In this document: positions 23,156 through 35,670 of the stretch, one piece after another | Position numbering within the stretch: the first letter of the stretch is position 1 | How the letters are laid out: each line of letters begins with the position of its first letter | Assembly: GCA_025200525.1 (NCBI GenBank) | Contig: CM045762.1 | Coordinates: 129,693,679 to 129,757,678 of the forward strand | DNA: 64,000 bases | Source of the DNA: Camellia lanceoleosa | Lineage: Eukaryota; Streptophyta; Magnoliopsida; Ericales; Theaceae | Reading direction: 5' to 3' | Notes under the pieces: generated by a model | Told to the model about the DNA's origin: nothing | The model's input: only the letters and a program-made list of their open reading frames with translations | Database searches by the model: none | Made by a program: the position numbers and the translations under genes

Positions 23156-23479
23156 GAATTTCGTCCCTGAAATTTCAAATCAAACTACCCAAACAAAGGG
23201 GTTTCTAGTGATCAAAGCCATGTTATTTCATTTTCAAATCACAATACTAACTCTCAACCAGATTCCACCATTTCCACCATAGTTATCTCATTAACAACAA
23301 CCTCCCAAATATGCATAAACATGAAATTTCCTAAAAAGTATTGGCAACTCTCGACAACCTTATGCTTAAAACAACAATGCACATATCAACATGTGGTTAA
23401 CTTTAAATACGTTTCCCTTAACACTAGGGAATATTACAAACAAAAGCAATTTAAGCATTTTCAAACAAATCTGAATATT

Positions 23480-24840
23480 TGGAGTGGACTTTCGCCTCTC
23501 ATTCCCACGTTGCTTCTTCAACACCATGGTGTCTCCAAAACACCTTTACCAACAGTATAGTTTTGCCCCGTAGCACTTGCTCCCCGGTATCTAATATTTG
23601 AACCGGTCGTTCTTCGTAAGAAGCATCCTCATCTACCTCCAAGTCAACCTAATCAAGAACATGAGAAGGGTCGGGTTCATACTTCCTAAGCATAGATATA
23701 TGAAATACGTTTTGAACTCCCGAAAGTTGTGGCAGTAAAGCTAATCGGTATGCCACTTCCCTAATTCGCTCTAAGATCTCAAAAGGCCCAGTGAACCTTG
23801 GAGATAATTTACCACTCTTACCAAATTTCATCAAATCCCGCCTTGGTGAGATTTTTAGAAACACATGGTCACCAACTTCAAAAGATAAAGGTCGTCTTCT
23901 CTTATCGGCATAACTCTTTTTGCTAGCTTTGGGCCGTTGCTAACCTCTTTCGAATGAGAACAACTTTCTCGATTGTCTCTCTAACAATTTCCGGACCCAA
24001 TAACGGTGCATCACCCACTTCGGCCTAACAAATCGGTGATCTACAAGGTCAACCATACAAGGCCTCAAATGGTGCCATACCAATACTAGCTTGTAACTAT
24101 TGTTGTAAGCAAACTCAATCAATGGTAAGTGCCTTTCCTAAGGCCCCTTAAAATCAAGGACACAAGCTCTAAGCATGTCTTCCAAAATCTGAATGGTACG
24201 TTCCGACTGTCCATCGGTTTGAGGATGATAAGCGGTGCTAAGAGTTAACTTAGTTCCCAATGCCTCTTGAAGGCTTTGCCATAACCGGACAATAAAACGA
24301 GGATCCCTATCCAACACAATAGTCACAGGGACTCCATGAAGTCGAACTATCTCTCTAATGTACAACTCTGCCAAGCGTTTAATTGAGTCGCTGGTGCACA
24401 TCGGAATGAAATGTGTAGACTTAGTCAACCTATCAACAATCACCCAAACGACATCATTGCCTTGTTGTGTTTCAGGAAGCCCAACTACAAAATCCATAGT
24501 AACACACTCCCATTTGTACTCGGCTATCAGTAAGGGTTGTAACAAACCCACTGGTCTTTGGTGTTCGGCCTTCAGTTGTTGACAAGCAAGGCACTTCGAT
24601 ACAAATAAAGTGACATCTCGTTTCATACCCCTTTACCAAAACTGACGACTAAGATCATGATACATTTTAGTGCCTCCCGGGTGTAACGCAAGGCATGTGT
24701 GATGGAACTCCCGAAGTACTTCCTCTCTACAAGATTCTGGTACAAACAAACAGTCTAGGTAACGTAAACTCAGATCCGAGTGAACATTCAAACCTTTCTC
24801 TTCCTTCCCATTAGAAATCTTAACATAGATAGATTCCACA
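23480..24840 (-). pseudogene. Element 2 integrase and chromodomain
   Basis: The zinc domain (LHPGGTKMYHDLSRQFW, CLACQQLKAEHQRP) and all three catalytic residues are visible: TMDFVVGLP, VLDRDPRF and GQSERTI. The largest open part is 24138-24626 (162 codons), ending in a stop after DFKGP. The GPF module is at 23649-23864. A chromodomain-like tail (WRHHGVEEATWE then a stop) lies near 23500. Stops and frameshifts at about 24135, 23940 and 23645 inactivate it. Confidence 0.88.
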
Positions 24841-24854
24841 TCATGGTCTCCTCA

Positions 24855-26550
24855 TTATGCCTCTATGACCTTACTAACCAAGGTAGGTTGAACATTCAAA
24901 ATAAACAAGGTAGCACTCTCTTCGGACTCACCCAAGTGCAAATCAAACTTTCCAATAACATCTAGCATATCCCATTCCCAAATGGCCACACTTGCCAAAC
25001 TACTTACAGATTTTCGACTCAAAGCATCAGCCACCACATTGGCTTTTCCTAGATGATAGTGTAACTCAAAGTCATAATCCTCCATAAATTCCATCCACCT
25101 CCGTTGTCTTAAATTCAAGTCTTTTTGAGAAAATAAATACTTTAGACTCTTATGATTGGAGAAAACCTTAAACTTCTCACCATACAAGTAATGCCTCCAA
25201 ATTTTCAAGGCAAAAATCACCATCGCTAATTCTAAATCATGGGTAGGGTAATTCTTCTCGTGAGTTTTCAATTGTCATGATCCGTAGGCCACAACTTTCC
25301 CCTCTTGCATCAAGACATAACCAAGTCCATCCCCGGACGCATCACAATAGACAATGTAATTCAAACCCCTTTCCGGAATTATCAAAATCGGTGCGATAGT
25401 CAACCTAGTCTTAAGCTCTTGGAATAACTTTTCATAAGCCTCACTCCACACAAATTTGATACCCTTTCTAGTCAACCTAGTCAAATGTGCAACTAGTCTG
25501 GAGAAGTCCCTTACAAAACATCGATAATACCCCGCTAATCCCAAAAAATTCCGGATTTCAAAAACATTCTTGGGTTGTTCCCAATCCTGTACGGCATCTA
25601 TCTTTGAGGAGTCTACAGTTACTCCCTCTCTAGACACTACATGCCCCAAAAACTTCACCTCAGTTAACCAAAACTCACATTTCTCAAATTTGGCATACAA
25701 TTGGTGCTCACTAAGTAAACCCAGCACTATCCGCAAGTGAGTCTCAAGTTCCTCCTCGGAGGTTGAATGAATCAATATGTCATCCACAAAGACGACCAGA
25801 AAACGGTCCAAATATTCTCTAAAAATTATGTTCATCAAATCCATAAACGAAGCAGGTGCATTGGTTAACCCAAAAGGCATTACAAGGAATTCATAGTAGA
25901 TATAACGCGTATGAAAGGCCGTTTTCTGAATGTCCTCCTCCAAGACTCTCAACTGATGGTACCCTGACCTCAAATATATTTTGAGAAGCAACGAGGCCTT
26001 CTAAGTTGGTCAAACAAATCATTTATTCTGGGTAAAGGATACTTGTTATTAATTATAACTCTATTCAACTTGCGGTAATCAATACACAACTGCAACGATC
26101 CATCATTCTCTTCGCAAAGAGAGCCGGTGCTCCCCAAGGTGATGTATTAGGACAAATGAAGCCCTTATTTAAAAGGTCTTGGAGTTGAATCTTCGACTCA
26201 TGTAATTCGGAGAGTGCAAATCTATACAGAGACATGGAAATCGGTGCCATGCTAGGCACTAATTCAATGGAGAACTTGATCTCCCGGTGAGGTAGTAAAC
26301 TAGTAAGATCTTCTGGAAAGGCATTCGGGTATTCACAAACTACTCTTGGTAACTCAATACGAGTCCCGTCACTCTCATTATCGAAGAGAGTTACAAGAAG
26401 GCCACTAAGTTTGCTTCTACTACGAGGGTCAACAATTGGCGACAAGGCTCTATCAACTCGGTTCGCCAGAAAATAGAAACGATCACCGCTCGAAGTGCAC
26501 ACTGTAACTCTCTGACGGTAACAATCAATCACAGCTTAGTAAGAACACAA
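24855..26550 (-). pseudogene. Element 2 reverse transcriptase and RNase H
   Basis: RT motifs include [24 protein letters not shown] and an intact catalytic box FVDDILIHS (about 25790). RNase H has [31 protein letters not shown] and [11 protein letters not shown] stop separates RT from RNase H (25272-25274). A frameshift near 26000-26110 separates the N-terminal RT part ([11 protein letters not shown]) from the rest. The PR-RT linker is 26200-26532. Unlike element 1, the catalytic aspartates survive. Confidence 0.88.
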
Positions 26551-26913
26551 CTAGTCCATGGGTAAAATGACATCAAAGCTCAACATATCTAGCAACACAA
26601 AAGCAAACGGAAGTTGACACCCGGTAACTTCTATTTCACAAACACGACAACCCCAATCTAAATCAGCTGTACCCCCAACAGGTGACTCTACTCTGAGTGG
26701 AGGCACTAACCGTGCTACCTCTAGCCCCAATGCAGAAGCAAATGCAGTAGATATAAATGAATGAGACGCACCCGTGTCTATCAATACATTAGCCAAAGAA
26801 TTACACCCAACAAAAATACCTCTCACAACTGAGGATTCTAGCAATTGCTTTGGCACGGTAACAACATACACGCCCCTGTGGCCCCTGATTAACTTGTTCC
26901 CTTCTCGGAGCAT
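26551..26913 (-). pseudogene. Element 2 aspartic protease
   Basis: Retropepsin with an intact active site, ANVLIDTGASHSFIS (about 26795), then FAFVLLDMLSFDVILPMD at the flap end, closed by a stop at 26548-26550 where element 1 continues with WLSSYRAVIDCY. The PR core is therefore readable but cut off from RT. Confidence 0.85.
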
Positions 26914-26999
26914 AGGCCTATTGTACTAACTGAGCCGAAGTGGCTCCCTGATTAACTCGCGAAGCTTGGACTGATTGAGCCTGCTGGTGGCTCTAAATC

Positions 27000-28189
27000 T
27001 GCCTCGACCCTGATGTGCCAGATGCGCCTCCCAACTGTGGGCAAGTTCTCTTCATATGCCACGGCTGACCACACTGATAACAATTAAACCCTTGACCTTT
27101 CTTCTAAGACTGAGACTGACTTTGCGATCGGTTAGGTGGTGGTAACATTAACTACCCTCCTCCCTTCTGTGGGCATGAGAAGGCTTTGTGACCTGGTTGG
27201 CCACACTTGAAACATGAGAAGCTACTCGATGCACTTTTTTTCGGACCCGCACTAAGCAAAGGAAAAGTAGATCTAGACTGTTGTGGTTGGGACTGAGATG
27301 GATAGGTGTTCCTGCTCTTCTTATTCTGCCTATAGTCTCCTTGAGAGTCTTAGCCCCTAGACCTTGAACTCTGAAGCCCCTCATCCTCGGCTTGTATGGA
27401 AATTTCTAGGTGTGTCGCTATCTCCACAAGATAATCATATTCCCGAATCATATTTCCGACAAGCTTGAACATAATTTTTGTTTTCAATTTCTTTTCAAAT
27501 TCAATGCAATGGCGCTCTTCCGTTACCACCAACTCTGGTGCAAATCTGGACAAACTAGAGAAGACCGCCTCAAACTCGGCCACATGCATGTCGAGTTGTT
27601 TGACGTCTTTAAACTCTTGCCTCAATCTCTACCTTGCAGTGGAAGGTATGTACTTATCTTGGAAAGCAACCGTAAAGGCTTCCCATGTCGGCTCCACTCT
27701 ACCCTTGGCATATTTCCACCATTGACCCGTGTCTCCCTTAAGGTAGTAACTCGCTAGAGTCACTCTTAGTTCACTATCTTCGATGTGAAGCATCTCAAAT
27801 GTCTTCACAATTTGTTTGAGCCACTCATCCGCTTTCTTGGGCTCGAGGCCACCATAGAACTCATCCGGTTTGGCCTGTAAGAACTCTCTAACAAGAAAAC
27901 TCGTCCTTGACTCCGCGGTGTTCTCTCAGGCTTGATTCTCCACCCTCAACAAGTTCATCGACTCTCTTAAAGCCCTTGCCGTTTCTCGAGCTAGGGCCCC
28001 TATTGCGGTTTGACCCGCTTGTCCCACCTGTTCGGCCACATTAGCTTGGCTTGCGTGCTCGGCCATATTAACTTGGCCAAACCCTTCTTCTTGTTTTGGA
28101 ACCCTATGGACCAGTACCTCATGCACACCTCGGCGAGCCCTACCATGCCTCCCGCCTCTACCACCACGGACTTGACCCCTTCCTGACAT
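27000..28189 (-). pseudogene. Element 2 gag
   Basis: Start ATG at 28189, opening MSGRGQVRGGRGGRHGR, aligned with the gag start of element 1. Capsid motifs DEWLKQIVKTFEML and GDTGQWWKYAKGR follow. Two CCHC knuckles: CFKCGQPGHKAFSC (about 27210) and CYQCGQPWHMKRTC (about 27080). Stops at 27923-27925, near 27627, near 27350 and at about 27148 break the frame. Over 90 codons are open at the start and 91 at 27350-27625. Confidence 0.88.
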
Positions 28190-28610
28190 CCTAATAAAGG
28201 ACACAAGAGAAATAATTTAGCATATTAACTCATATGTGCTCGTAACTTGACTCACACATTCGACTACAACAATTCTATGTATTTCTTTACCTTATTCACA
28301 ATTCAATTTCACTCCACATAAGCAGTTAGTCATGTAAACACATATGGACTATTCTTTTATGATGAAATCCGTCCCACGAAAAATTAAGAATTCTTAGTAG
28401 AACGAGTATTGATCAAGTACCCTTCTAATGAGACCTCAAGGAATTTAACAGGCACAAACAACATCCCAAAAATCCAATCCCATACCCATTTAGTCACATA
28501 AGCATGTTATCACATTGTCACAAAATGCATAACACTTCCTAAACATGCTAAATGAACCCATTGTGGTTAAACAACCACTTTCCACGAGCTTCAAGTATTC
28601 AAACCCGGTA
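28190..28610 (-). other. Element 2 untranslated leader
   Basis: About 420 bp between the primer site and gag. No ORF or recognisable motif. Its length and position match the leader of element 1. Confidence 0.55.
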
Positions 28611-28622
28611 ACTCTGATACCA
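28611..28622 (-). promoter_or_regulatory. Primer-binding site, initiator tRNA-Met (element 2)
   Basis: The minus strand reads TGGTATCAGAGT, one base from the canonical site, three bases inside the 5' LTR start at 28626. Confidence 0.93.
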
Positions 28623-28625
28623 AGT

Positions 28626-28644
28626 TGTAACGTCCCAAATTTCT
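28626..28644 (-). repeat. 5' LTR of element 2, outer fragment
   Basis: TGTAACGTCCCAAATTTCT matches the first bases of the left LTR (20096). The LTR then stops because a foreign solo LTR is inserted. The last five bases, TTTCT, are the target duplication. Confidence 0.9.
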
Positions 28645-29699
28645 TGTAATAACCCTCATCACTGATTACTGATTAAGTACTGATTACTGCTAAACCGAGA
28701 CCGGTTATGATTGATAATTGAATTGATTGAAATACTGAACTGACTGACTGAAATCTGAGACTGATTGATTGACCGTAACGGTTTAAATGCATAATCTATC
28801 TGTTTGACTGCCAAATTATCTATTCTCGTCTTATGCTTTAAACCGCTAATTGAAGGCCTTATCGGCAGCCAAATCTGAAATTGATTAATGTTCTGTGTTC
28901 ATCATAATTAATGTGATTTTATGGCACATTTATTTGAAAATTCATTTAGTATGATTACATTGGATTAAAATAAGCTAATTAAAGGGATATGCTTATTTAC
29001 ATTAATGCCATTGTTAGTGGACCCCTTTATTATAACATTTTTGAGCCTTATTACACTTCATTCAAACATTTCCTCAGCTCATTTTGAGAGCATAACCGAA
29101 CTAGAGAGAGAGAAAGGAGATAGCTTGATTTTATGGTGAATTGGCTTAGAGAACTTGAAGAATGGAAGTGTAGATTGCTAAATTGAGCTTCTAGTCATGT
29201 GATTGAGGATCTAAGGTAGAGTAATTACCTTCTTGTTTATGAATTGAATCACTCCTTGCATGGTTTAGAGGATTATTAAAGATTGGAGCCAAGATATGGC
29301 TTATAATGTTGAATTGAAGCTCATCTCTTGCATGCATGCTTGTATTGAGGAAGTTAAAGTTGTTTTCATGGCAAATGTCACATGCATGCTCATATTTATG
29401 TTTAAGTCCATGATTTCATCTTGTTTTGAAAAGAATTGGCTCATTAGAGCATGAATTTGAGGCTTGAGGGTTGTTGTAGTACATGCATGTTCAATTGGAA
29501 TCATGTTCATGAAATTGATTTGAAAATGGTGTTTAATGGAACTACCTTTGGTCTTTGATTTCTCAAATTGATCTTTGAAACAGGTTGTACATTGAGTTTT
29601 AAAGTGTCTTCCGGAAAATTAGCCCAAAAGGATCGAATTTGATACATTGAAAGTTGATTTTGATCTTGGAGTTCAAATTTGGAATTTCTAGATTTTGAT

Positions 29700-29890
29700 G
29701 CGTCGCTCGGCGGAGAAGTGCCTTCGGCAGGAAATCGAGCTCCCAGCATCTCTCACTGCTTTCTGATCCTCGGCGGTATTGTACACTCGAGTGGAGGCTT
29801 GTGTCACACGCTCGAGCGGGGGAGTTGACGCTCGAGCGGGGACCTTTCTTGCATGTCGCTCGGCGGGAAACTCTGCGCTCGGCGGGGCTG
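29700..29890. repeat. CTCGAGCG / CTCGGCGG motif cluster in solo LTR
   Basis: Contains CGCTCGGCGG (29704, 29860 and 29877 regions), CACTCGAGTG (about 29787) and CGCTCGAGCGG twice (about 29810 and 29830). Corresponds to the cluster at 58080-58300. Confidence 0.8.
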
Positions 29891-30403
29891 CTAAAATTCA
29901 AGCGCTACTGGATGCATCTTTGCATCCTCATTCCATTCTAGGCATTCTTAGGCCTGGTATAAGACATCTTAATAAGGATATAGATGTAGAACCACACCAA
30001 GGCAATTAGGGGCTAAGTTATTGATCTTCCCCAACTGTATAGCTTAGTGTGTGTTCATCCTGTATACTGTGTAGGGTTGGCTTACCGAGGAGACGCTCTA
30101 GCTTACTGTAGCCCAGAACTCTGTGAGTAACAATTGTGTAAAGATATGTTCAAATAATTATCTTTTGAATACTGAACTAAACTGAACTGTTTACTGAACT
30201 GGTATTATTTACTGAATGAATGTATGTCCTTTATTTCTGAACTGTACTATGGCATCCTTAGCACCTACTATTTACTATTACTATTACAGAAATCTCTGTC
30301 TGTTCCCTCGTTGGAACCACTGTTGTTTACTGATTGATGGCCATCAACTGACTGTTCGGTCTTTTAAGACCCATCATTTCTTATCTTTATCACACGAGAT
30401 ACC

Positions 30404-30597
30404 TCTAGAGCAAAGTGCTGCACAGACCAAAGTGCTACAGTGTGAGCCAGCTCTAGAATTTGTGCGAGACACCTCTTGAATCCATACTGGGCTTTAAGCC
30501 GATCTGTGAAATCTGGAGCAAAGTGCTGCACGGACCTAAGTGCTACAGTGTGAGCCACCTCTAGAATCTGTGCGAGACACCTCTTGAGTCCATAAGA
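30404..30597. repeat. 108-bp tandem duplication in solo LTR
   Basis: Two units, starting TCTAGAGCAAAGTGCTGCAC and TCTGGAGCAAAGTGCTGCAC, the second incomplete. It is absent from the matching place in the LTR of element 3 (about 58790). Confidence 0.88.
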
Positions 30598-31375
30598 ACT
30601 GTCTTTATTCTTTATCAAATTCTTTATTCTTTGTCTTTATTCACCTTTGTCTTATCAAGTTACTACTCTTTACTAACAACATTATTGACACTGCTACTAT
30701 CACCGTACTGTTTTGCTATCAGACGTGCCATATACGATTACTATGATTTCTAAATGATTGATATGACATGAAGTATAAGCCACCAACTGTATAACTGATT
30801 TACTGAGGCAGACGACTGTTTAAAATACTGAAAGGACATTCTTTCTTAACCTCTTTATGCATTATGTTATTCACTGGGCTTTAGCTCACTGCTTATATAT
30901 ATATATATATATGTAGGAGTACAGGCACCAGACCGCGGCTAGGAGCGTCAGGCAAGCTTTAGTTTTGTCAAGCCAACCACTGTGCCTCATTGCGAGGTTC
31001 CGAGCCTATCAAGCTATGGCTTAGGGGCTTAGAGGTGTTTTATTTCCCCCATCTGTCTCTCTACCTGTTTTGTATAACTGTATAGGTTGTTAGCATCATC
31101 TGCATCAGTTCTTTATCTTGTTTAAGAGGATTAGGTCCTGCTACATTGTTGTAAATATTGTGCATACTGCTCTGTACTGAATGTCTATATGTATGAAAAC
31201 TCTTTTTGCATACGGACTGTCACAGCTCATTGGACATGGTTTTATTTACTGTATTGGCTTCCGTCATGCCCCTGTACTCTATATTACTGTTCTACTGTTA
31301 AGCAGGCCTTCGGTAATCTCAAATTACTGGCCGGTTACGATGCTAAACCCATAGGGGCGGGTTTGGGTTGTGACA

Positions 31376-31892
31376 TTTCTAGCCCAAATGATAATACAAC
31401 AATCATGACACTTTCAAGGAAAACAGAATATAAATCTCCAAACTTACATTATATGATACAATAATTCTTCATGTAATAATACATTAATCCAACAATAATT
31501 AAATAAACAAATAAATACCCTCAAGGTTTTACAAGTTTCCAAGGCTTGAGCCTGGTTACACAAAACGGTTATTCAAACCCACACACATACAACCCTTGGC
31601 TTACACACAGAGTCACAGCAAAATGAGAGTCTCGTACTCTCAACACACATTTCCTCGCCTTTAGTTAGGCGGCATCACCACATCTTTTCCTGCACAAAAA
31701 TCCCGTAGGGTGAGCATAAAGCTCAGTAGGAAATCCTTAATAAAGTATATACATTTTATACAAGTCTCAAGAGATGAAATGCACATGCCATGCTATGCCC
31801 CCTTTTTAAAGATAAATCACAATTTCATCTTTTGAAAACCATCATGCTCAATAATGTCATGCAATTTCAACTGTTCAAAACTTAGCAATTTA
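31376..31892 (-). repeat. 5' LTR of element 2, inner fragment (truncated)
   Basis: Resumes after the solo LTR with TTTCTAGCCCAAATGATA and matches 20109-20628 closely, including the GGGTGAGCATAAAGCTCAGT block (31709-31728). The match ends at AGCAATTTATT, so the remaining roughly 2.5 kb of the LTR is missing. Confidence 0.88.
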
Positions 31893-34384
31893 TTAAAAAG
31901 GTAAAGCACGCCATGGGCTTCCTTTTGATTTAAACAAAGTTGGGTTTCGACATTCTTGAAGTATCTCCATTCTCTCTCTCGCCTTTCATGCCTAAGGTAG
32001 GGATTCTTCGCACTGCTTTCTGATTTTTTTAAACTAAGTTATTTGTTATTTCTAAAACGATATTGTGATTTGAGAATTTTTAGACAAATCTAGGGTTTTG
32101 GGTTAAAAATAAAAAGAGTGGTTTTCAAATGGATTCTTGAGAATGGTTGTGGGATTTGAAATGAGGTTGAGTTGTGATAAAATGATTGGTTTTGAAACTT
32201 GGATTCAGTTTTGGAAGAAATTGGGGTTATGCCCTAAATATATATAATGTTGATTTTGTATAAATAATGGAATTGATGTTAAATGTGAAATTGGATTGAT
32301 ATTGATGAGGATGGTGGAGTTGGATATGTATTATCACTCACATCTTGAGGTTTGGAAAGTTTATCTTTATTGAAAATCGTTTATCTGTTTAAAAATATCT
32401 ATTTGGGGCTATCGGTGAAGGATAGCTATGATTATTATAGAAATTGCATGAGAATTAGGAGAATTGAAACTATTTCCTGATCCAATTGCATCTAGCATTA
32501 TTTCATATTTATACATTAGAAATGTTTATCGTTTTGAGAAAATGGGTGAATCGGGAAAGTATGTGTTGTCTCTTTGAACTAAGTTGGTCTGAGTATCCAT
32601 GATGAAAGTCCTAAAAAACCGCACGTATTCATAGGTGCCGATCTCGCGGACGAAATTTCTGTGAAATGACAACAGTAGTGCTTGTAGAGCCTATGTTTAC
32701 ATGAGTGCTGATTTACAGTTTCTTGCAGACAAAATTTCCGTGAAATGTTGAAATTGTTTTGAGATTCTCAAAGTGTGATCCACTGCCTAGTTTTCTATTG
32801 TAAAGGAGGTGATTTATGAATTCTGATATTAAGTTGGCATTACATGGTTTTGGAAAAAAATATAAAATATTTTGGCACAATATTGCATATGTATTTCACC
32901 CTTATATCTTTATTAAGATTCATATATTGTGTTGGATTATTTCTACTAGGCTTTGGCTCACCCTATGTGGGAAAACCATTTTCAAGTGCTGACAATATGC
33001 TCCGCCAAGGCAATAGCTTGGGAGGACTTGGAAGCAAAAGCTTTATTTGGTTTTATTTTGTTGTATTTGTTTTGTACAAGCCTAGGATTTTAACTGTGTT
33101 GGATTTAAATCCATTTTGTTGTAACCAAGCACTGTCTTGAAAAGCTATAAGTCTTTAGGGCATTTTTTATTTGTTCAACTCTCATTCTATTTCTCTATTA
33201 TGTAACATATGCTATAGATTCAGGATAAGGCTTGTGAATGTGTACCTGCATATGTTACCCTTTTGTACAATCATTGAAACTAATGGGAGATAATTACTTA
33301 TTCATGTATTGTTATTTAATGGATATAGTGGATGGTTTATTGTCTTTTATTTCGGTGCGTTACAGGAATAATGTGCCAATGAAAGTGCACATTGATATGG
33401 GTTCCTCTCCCCTCTGGATTTGTGCCCAGTAAAGTTTGGCTCTTTGACATGGGTTCCTCTCATCTTCGGTTCGCACTGGATAAAGTGTGAACGGGTTTCT
33501 CTTCCTTCCGGCTCAAGGTTCGGTAAAGTTTGGCTCTTTGAATTGGGTTCCTCTCCCCTCCCGGCTCGCTCCCAGTAAAGTGGGTTATGGTGGTTATAGC
33601 TTCACAAAGCCCATATCCGTTATGTGTTAATTACGCGTAGTGTATCTTCATACTTGTGTTATAATGAAAAGGGATGGATTATTGACTTTCCATGCATGTG
33701 ACCGGTAAAATATGGTAATGTGTGTTGACAAGTCTATTGTTGCTTATATATATATATATATATTTGTGAATGTTCATTTTATACTTGTGTTTAAGGCCAT
33801 AATATATACTAATTGTGGTAATGTAATGAATGGTTAAGATTTTCTTAAATACAAATGAAAAGTTTTGAAAGGTAAGAATTGGTCTTTATTTCTTGTTATG
33901 TTAAAGAGGATCTTTTGGAAAATTGTATTTATGTAAGTATATTTTGAAGTATGAAATGTCAGATATCATATATATATATACGTGAAGCATTCATGATCAT
34001 AACTATCTATATGTTGCTATTGTTTAGGATTATTGGGATTCCTACTGGACCTTTGTATTCATTCCACGTTATTAATCATTTTTTAGGTATGGAGTGAAGA
34101 GTTGCTTGAGACTTGAAGTTTGTTAATTGTTGGGCATGGGGCCTTTTAAATGCAGGCGGAATGCCAATGTGTTAGAAAAAAGGTTAATCCCTTTTATATA
34201 TTTCATTATTTTGTAATTGATAACGTAATACCTATGTGCGTGTATTGTATTTCATTACATGTACATGAGAGGGAACATTGTACTTTATTTCTTCCTAAAT
34301 ATCTTTGATTTTATTATTATTGAAATAGACTGACTTACAGGAAAAAGGTAACATTATTCGAATATTAAAAGTTGGGACATTACA
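31893..34384 (+). repeat. Tekay-type LTR remnant, 5'-truncated (LTR 5)
   Basis: Plus-oriented LTR ending GTTGGGACATTACA (compare the reverse of TGTAACGTCCC). It carries CTAGGCTTTGGCTCACCCTA (32946-32965) and promoter-proximal text TTTCATGCCTAAGGTAGGG. It is the same family as the fragment at 2758-3395. At 33395-33575 it has repeats of GGGTTCCTCTCCCCTC with CCAGTAAAGT and TTTGGCTCTTTGA. No primer site follows 34384, so it is a 3' or solo LTR that lost its left end. Confidence 0.7.
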
Positions 34385-34389
34385 TAGTC

Positions 34390-35660
34390 CAACTCATACA
34401 TAGTGATCTGATGATATTCATGATAAGCATCTAGAAAGCTAAGTCGGTTGTGCCCTTTTGTTAGGTCCATCAACTGATTAATCCTTAGCAAAGAAAGTTG
34501 TCTTTTGGACATGCCTTATTGATTGTCTTATAATCGATGCAAACATGCCACATGCCACATGCCATTCTTCTTTGGAACAACGATAGTATTTGAGATTCAC
34601 TTTAGGTAATGAATCTCTCTGATTGTCCCTGCTTCTAACAAGTTTCCCACCTCCTTAGCCACTACTTCGGCGTGGTGTATAGCCGACTTTCGAGTTCTCT
34701 GTATGATGGGTCTGGCGTGGGGGTTGACATTGAGTTGATGACAAATAAAATTTGGATTAATGCTAGGCATGTCATAAGGCATCTAGGCGAACACCTTGAT
34801 AGTGGAGATAAAAAAATCCATGATCTCCTTTCTTTCGGTGCTAGACAAAGATGAGCCTAGCAAAAAGAACTTCTCTGGGTCGTTCTCATCAACTATAACT
34901 TCCACAAGCTCCTTTACGGCCTTTTGCTTGGCCTCTTTGCCTACGTCTTTAAACATCTCCTTGTTCTCTAGCTCTTCCACTATCTAAACAAACCCCTTGG
35001 CAGTGCGACTGCTATTTATGATGACAAAGCATTGCTTTGACATGATTTGGTCTCCTAAGACCTTTTCAATTACCCCGACTTCATTTGGGAACTGTATTAC
35101 TTGATGATATATTGATGCCACGACACGCCTAGCATGCAGCCATGGTTTTGCTAGAATTATGCTGTAGGTTGATAAGACTTTTAGAATTTAGAATTCAACC
35201 TGTTTAACCATTGATCCTGTTTTGACTGGTAGAATGATCTTGCCAACCAATCATTTTGACATTGAGTTGAAGCCCACCAAAGGAGACGTGGCAGGGGCCT
35301 AGTCTTTTTTACTTGCTTGAATGTGTCGTAGTACATAATCTCGTATGAACTCCCCTGGTCAATAAAGATCCTCTTGATGTCGTAATTCCGGATACGGAAA
35401 GTAACCCCTAGCTTATCATTATGGGGATTCTGCAGCCTTGCTAGATCTCTATCAGAGAAAGAAATCTAGATCTCTGTCAGAGAAAGAAATCACATTTCTT
35501 ACCTCTATCTTCTCTTTCTTAAAGGTTGAGCGAACACCAAGTATCTCCCTCATGTGCTCGACCTTCTTTATTATTCCCCTGAGCTCATAAACTTACTCAG
35601 GCTCTATGATTCCACAGATCACATTGATTACACCTTTTGATGACCATCAAGATGCACCTC
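34390..35660 (-). pseudogene. Tat fragment: protease tail, PR-RT spacer and RT start
   Basis: At about 35170-35040 the protease tail reads ILAKPWLHARRVVAS, then YHQVIQFPNEVGVIE and VLGDQ. The spacer (34783-34980) has DENDPEKFFLLGSSLSS and MDFFISTIKVFA. RT starts at about 34770 with CHQLNVNPHARPIIQ and VVAKEVGNLLEAGTIREI. These match element 4 (CHKLNINPSARPIVQ). Several stops break it and no RT catalytic box remains. Confidence 0.78.
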
Positions 35661-35670
35661 GTTTGGCATG

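Larger units (their letters stand above)
28645..31375 (+). mobile_element. Solo LTR, same family as element 3
   Basis: Starts TGTAATAACCCTC, ends GGTTGTGACA, and is flanked by TTTCT on both sides (28640-28644 and 31376-31380). It is 2731 bp. It aligns in order with the 5' LTR of element 3 (56981-59386), sharing GACTGATTGA words, CATCCTCATTCCATTCTAGGC-like text, CACTGGGCTTTAGCTCACTG and the end AACCCATAGGGGCGGG. No internal region is present, so it is the product of LTR-LTR recombination. Confidence 0.93.
20096..31892 (-). mobile_element. Ty3/Gypsy chromovirus, Tekay/Del type (element 2), right LTR truncated
   Basis: Left (3') LTR 20096-23139, gag-pol on the minus strand 23480-28189, primer site at 28611-28622, right (5') LTR from 28626. 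The right LTR is split after 19 bp by a solo LTR (28645-31375), resumes at 31376 and breaks off at about 31892, where its match to the left LTR (about 20628) stops. The 5 bp before the left LTR are TTGAT; the matching copy is lost. The LTR differs from element 1 except in short blocks, so it is a separate family. Confidence 0.9.
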
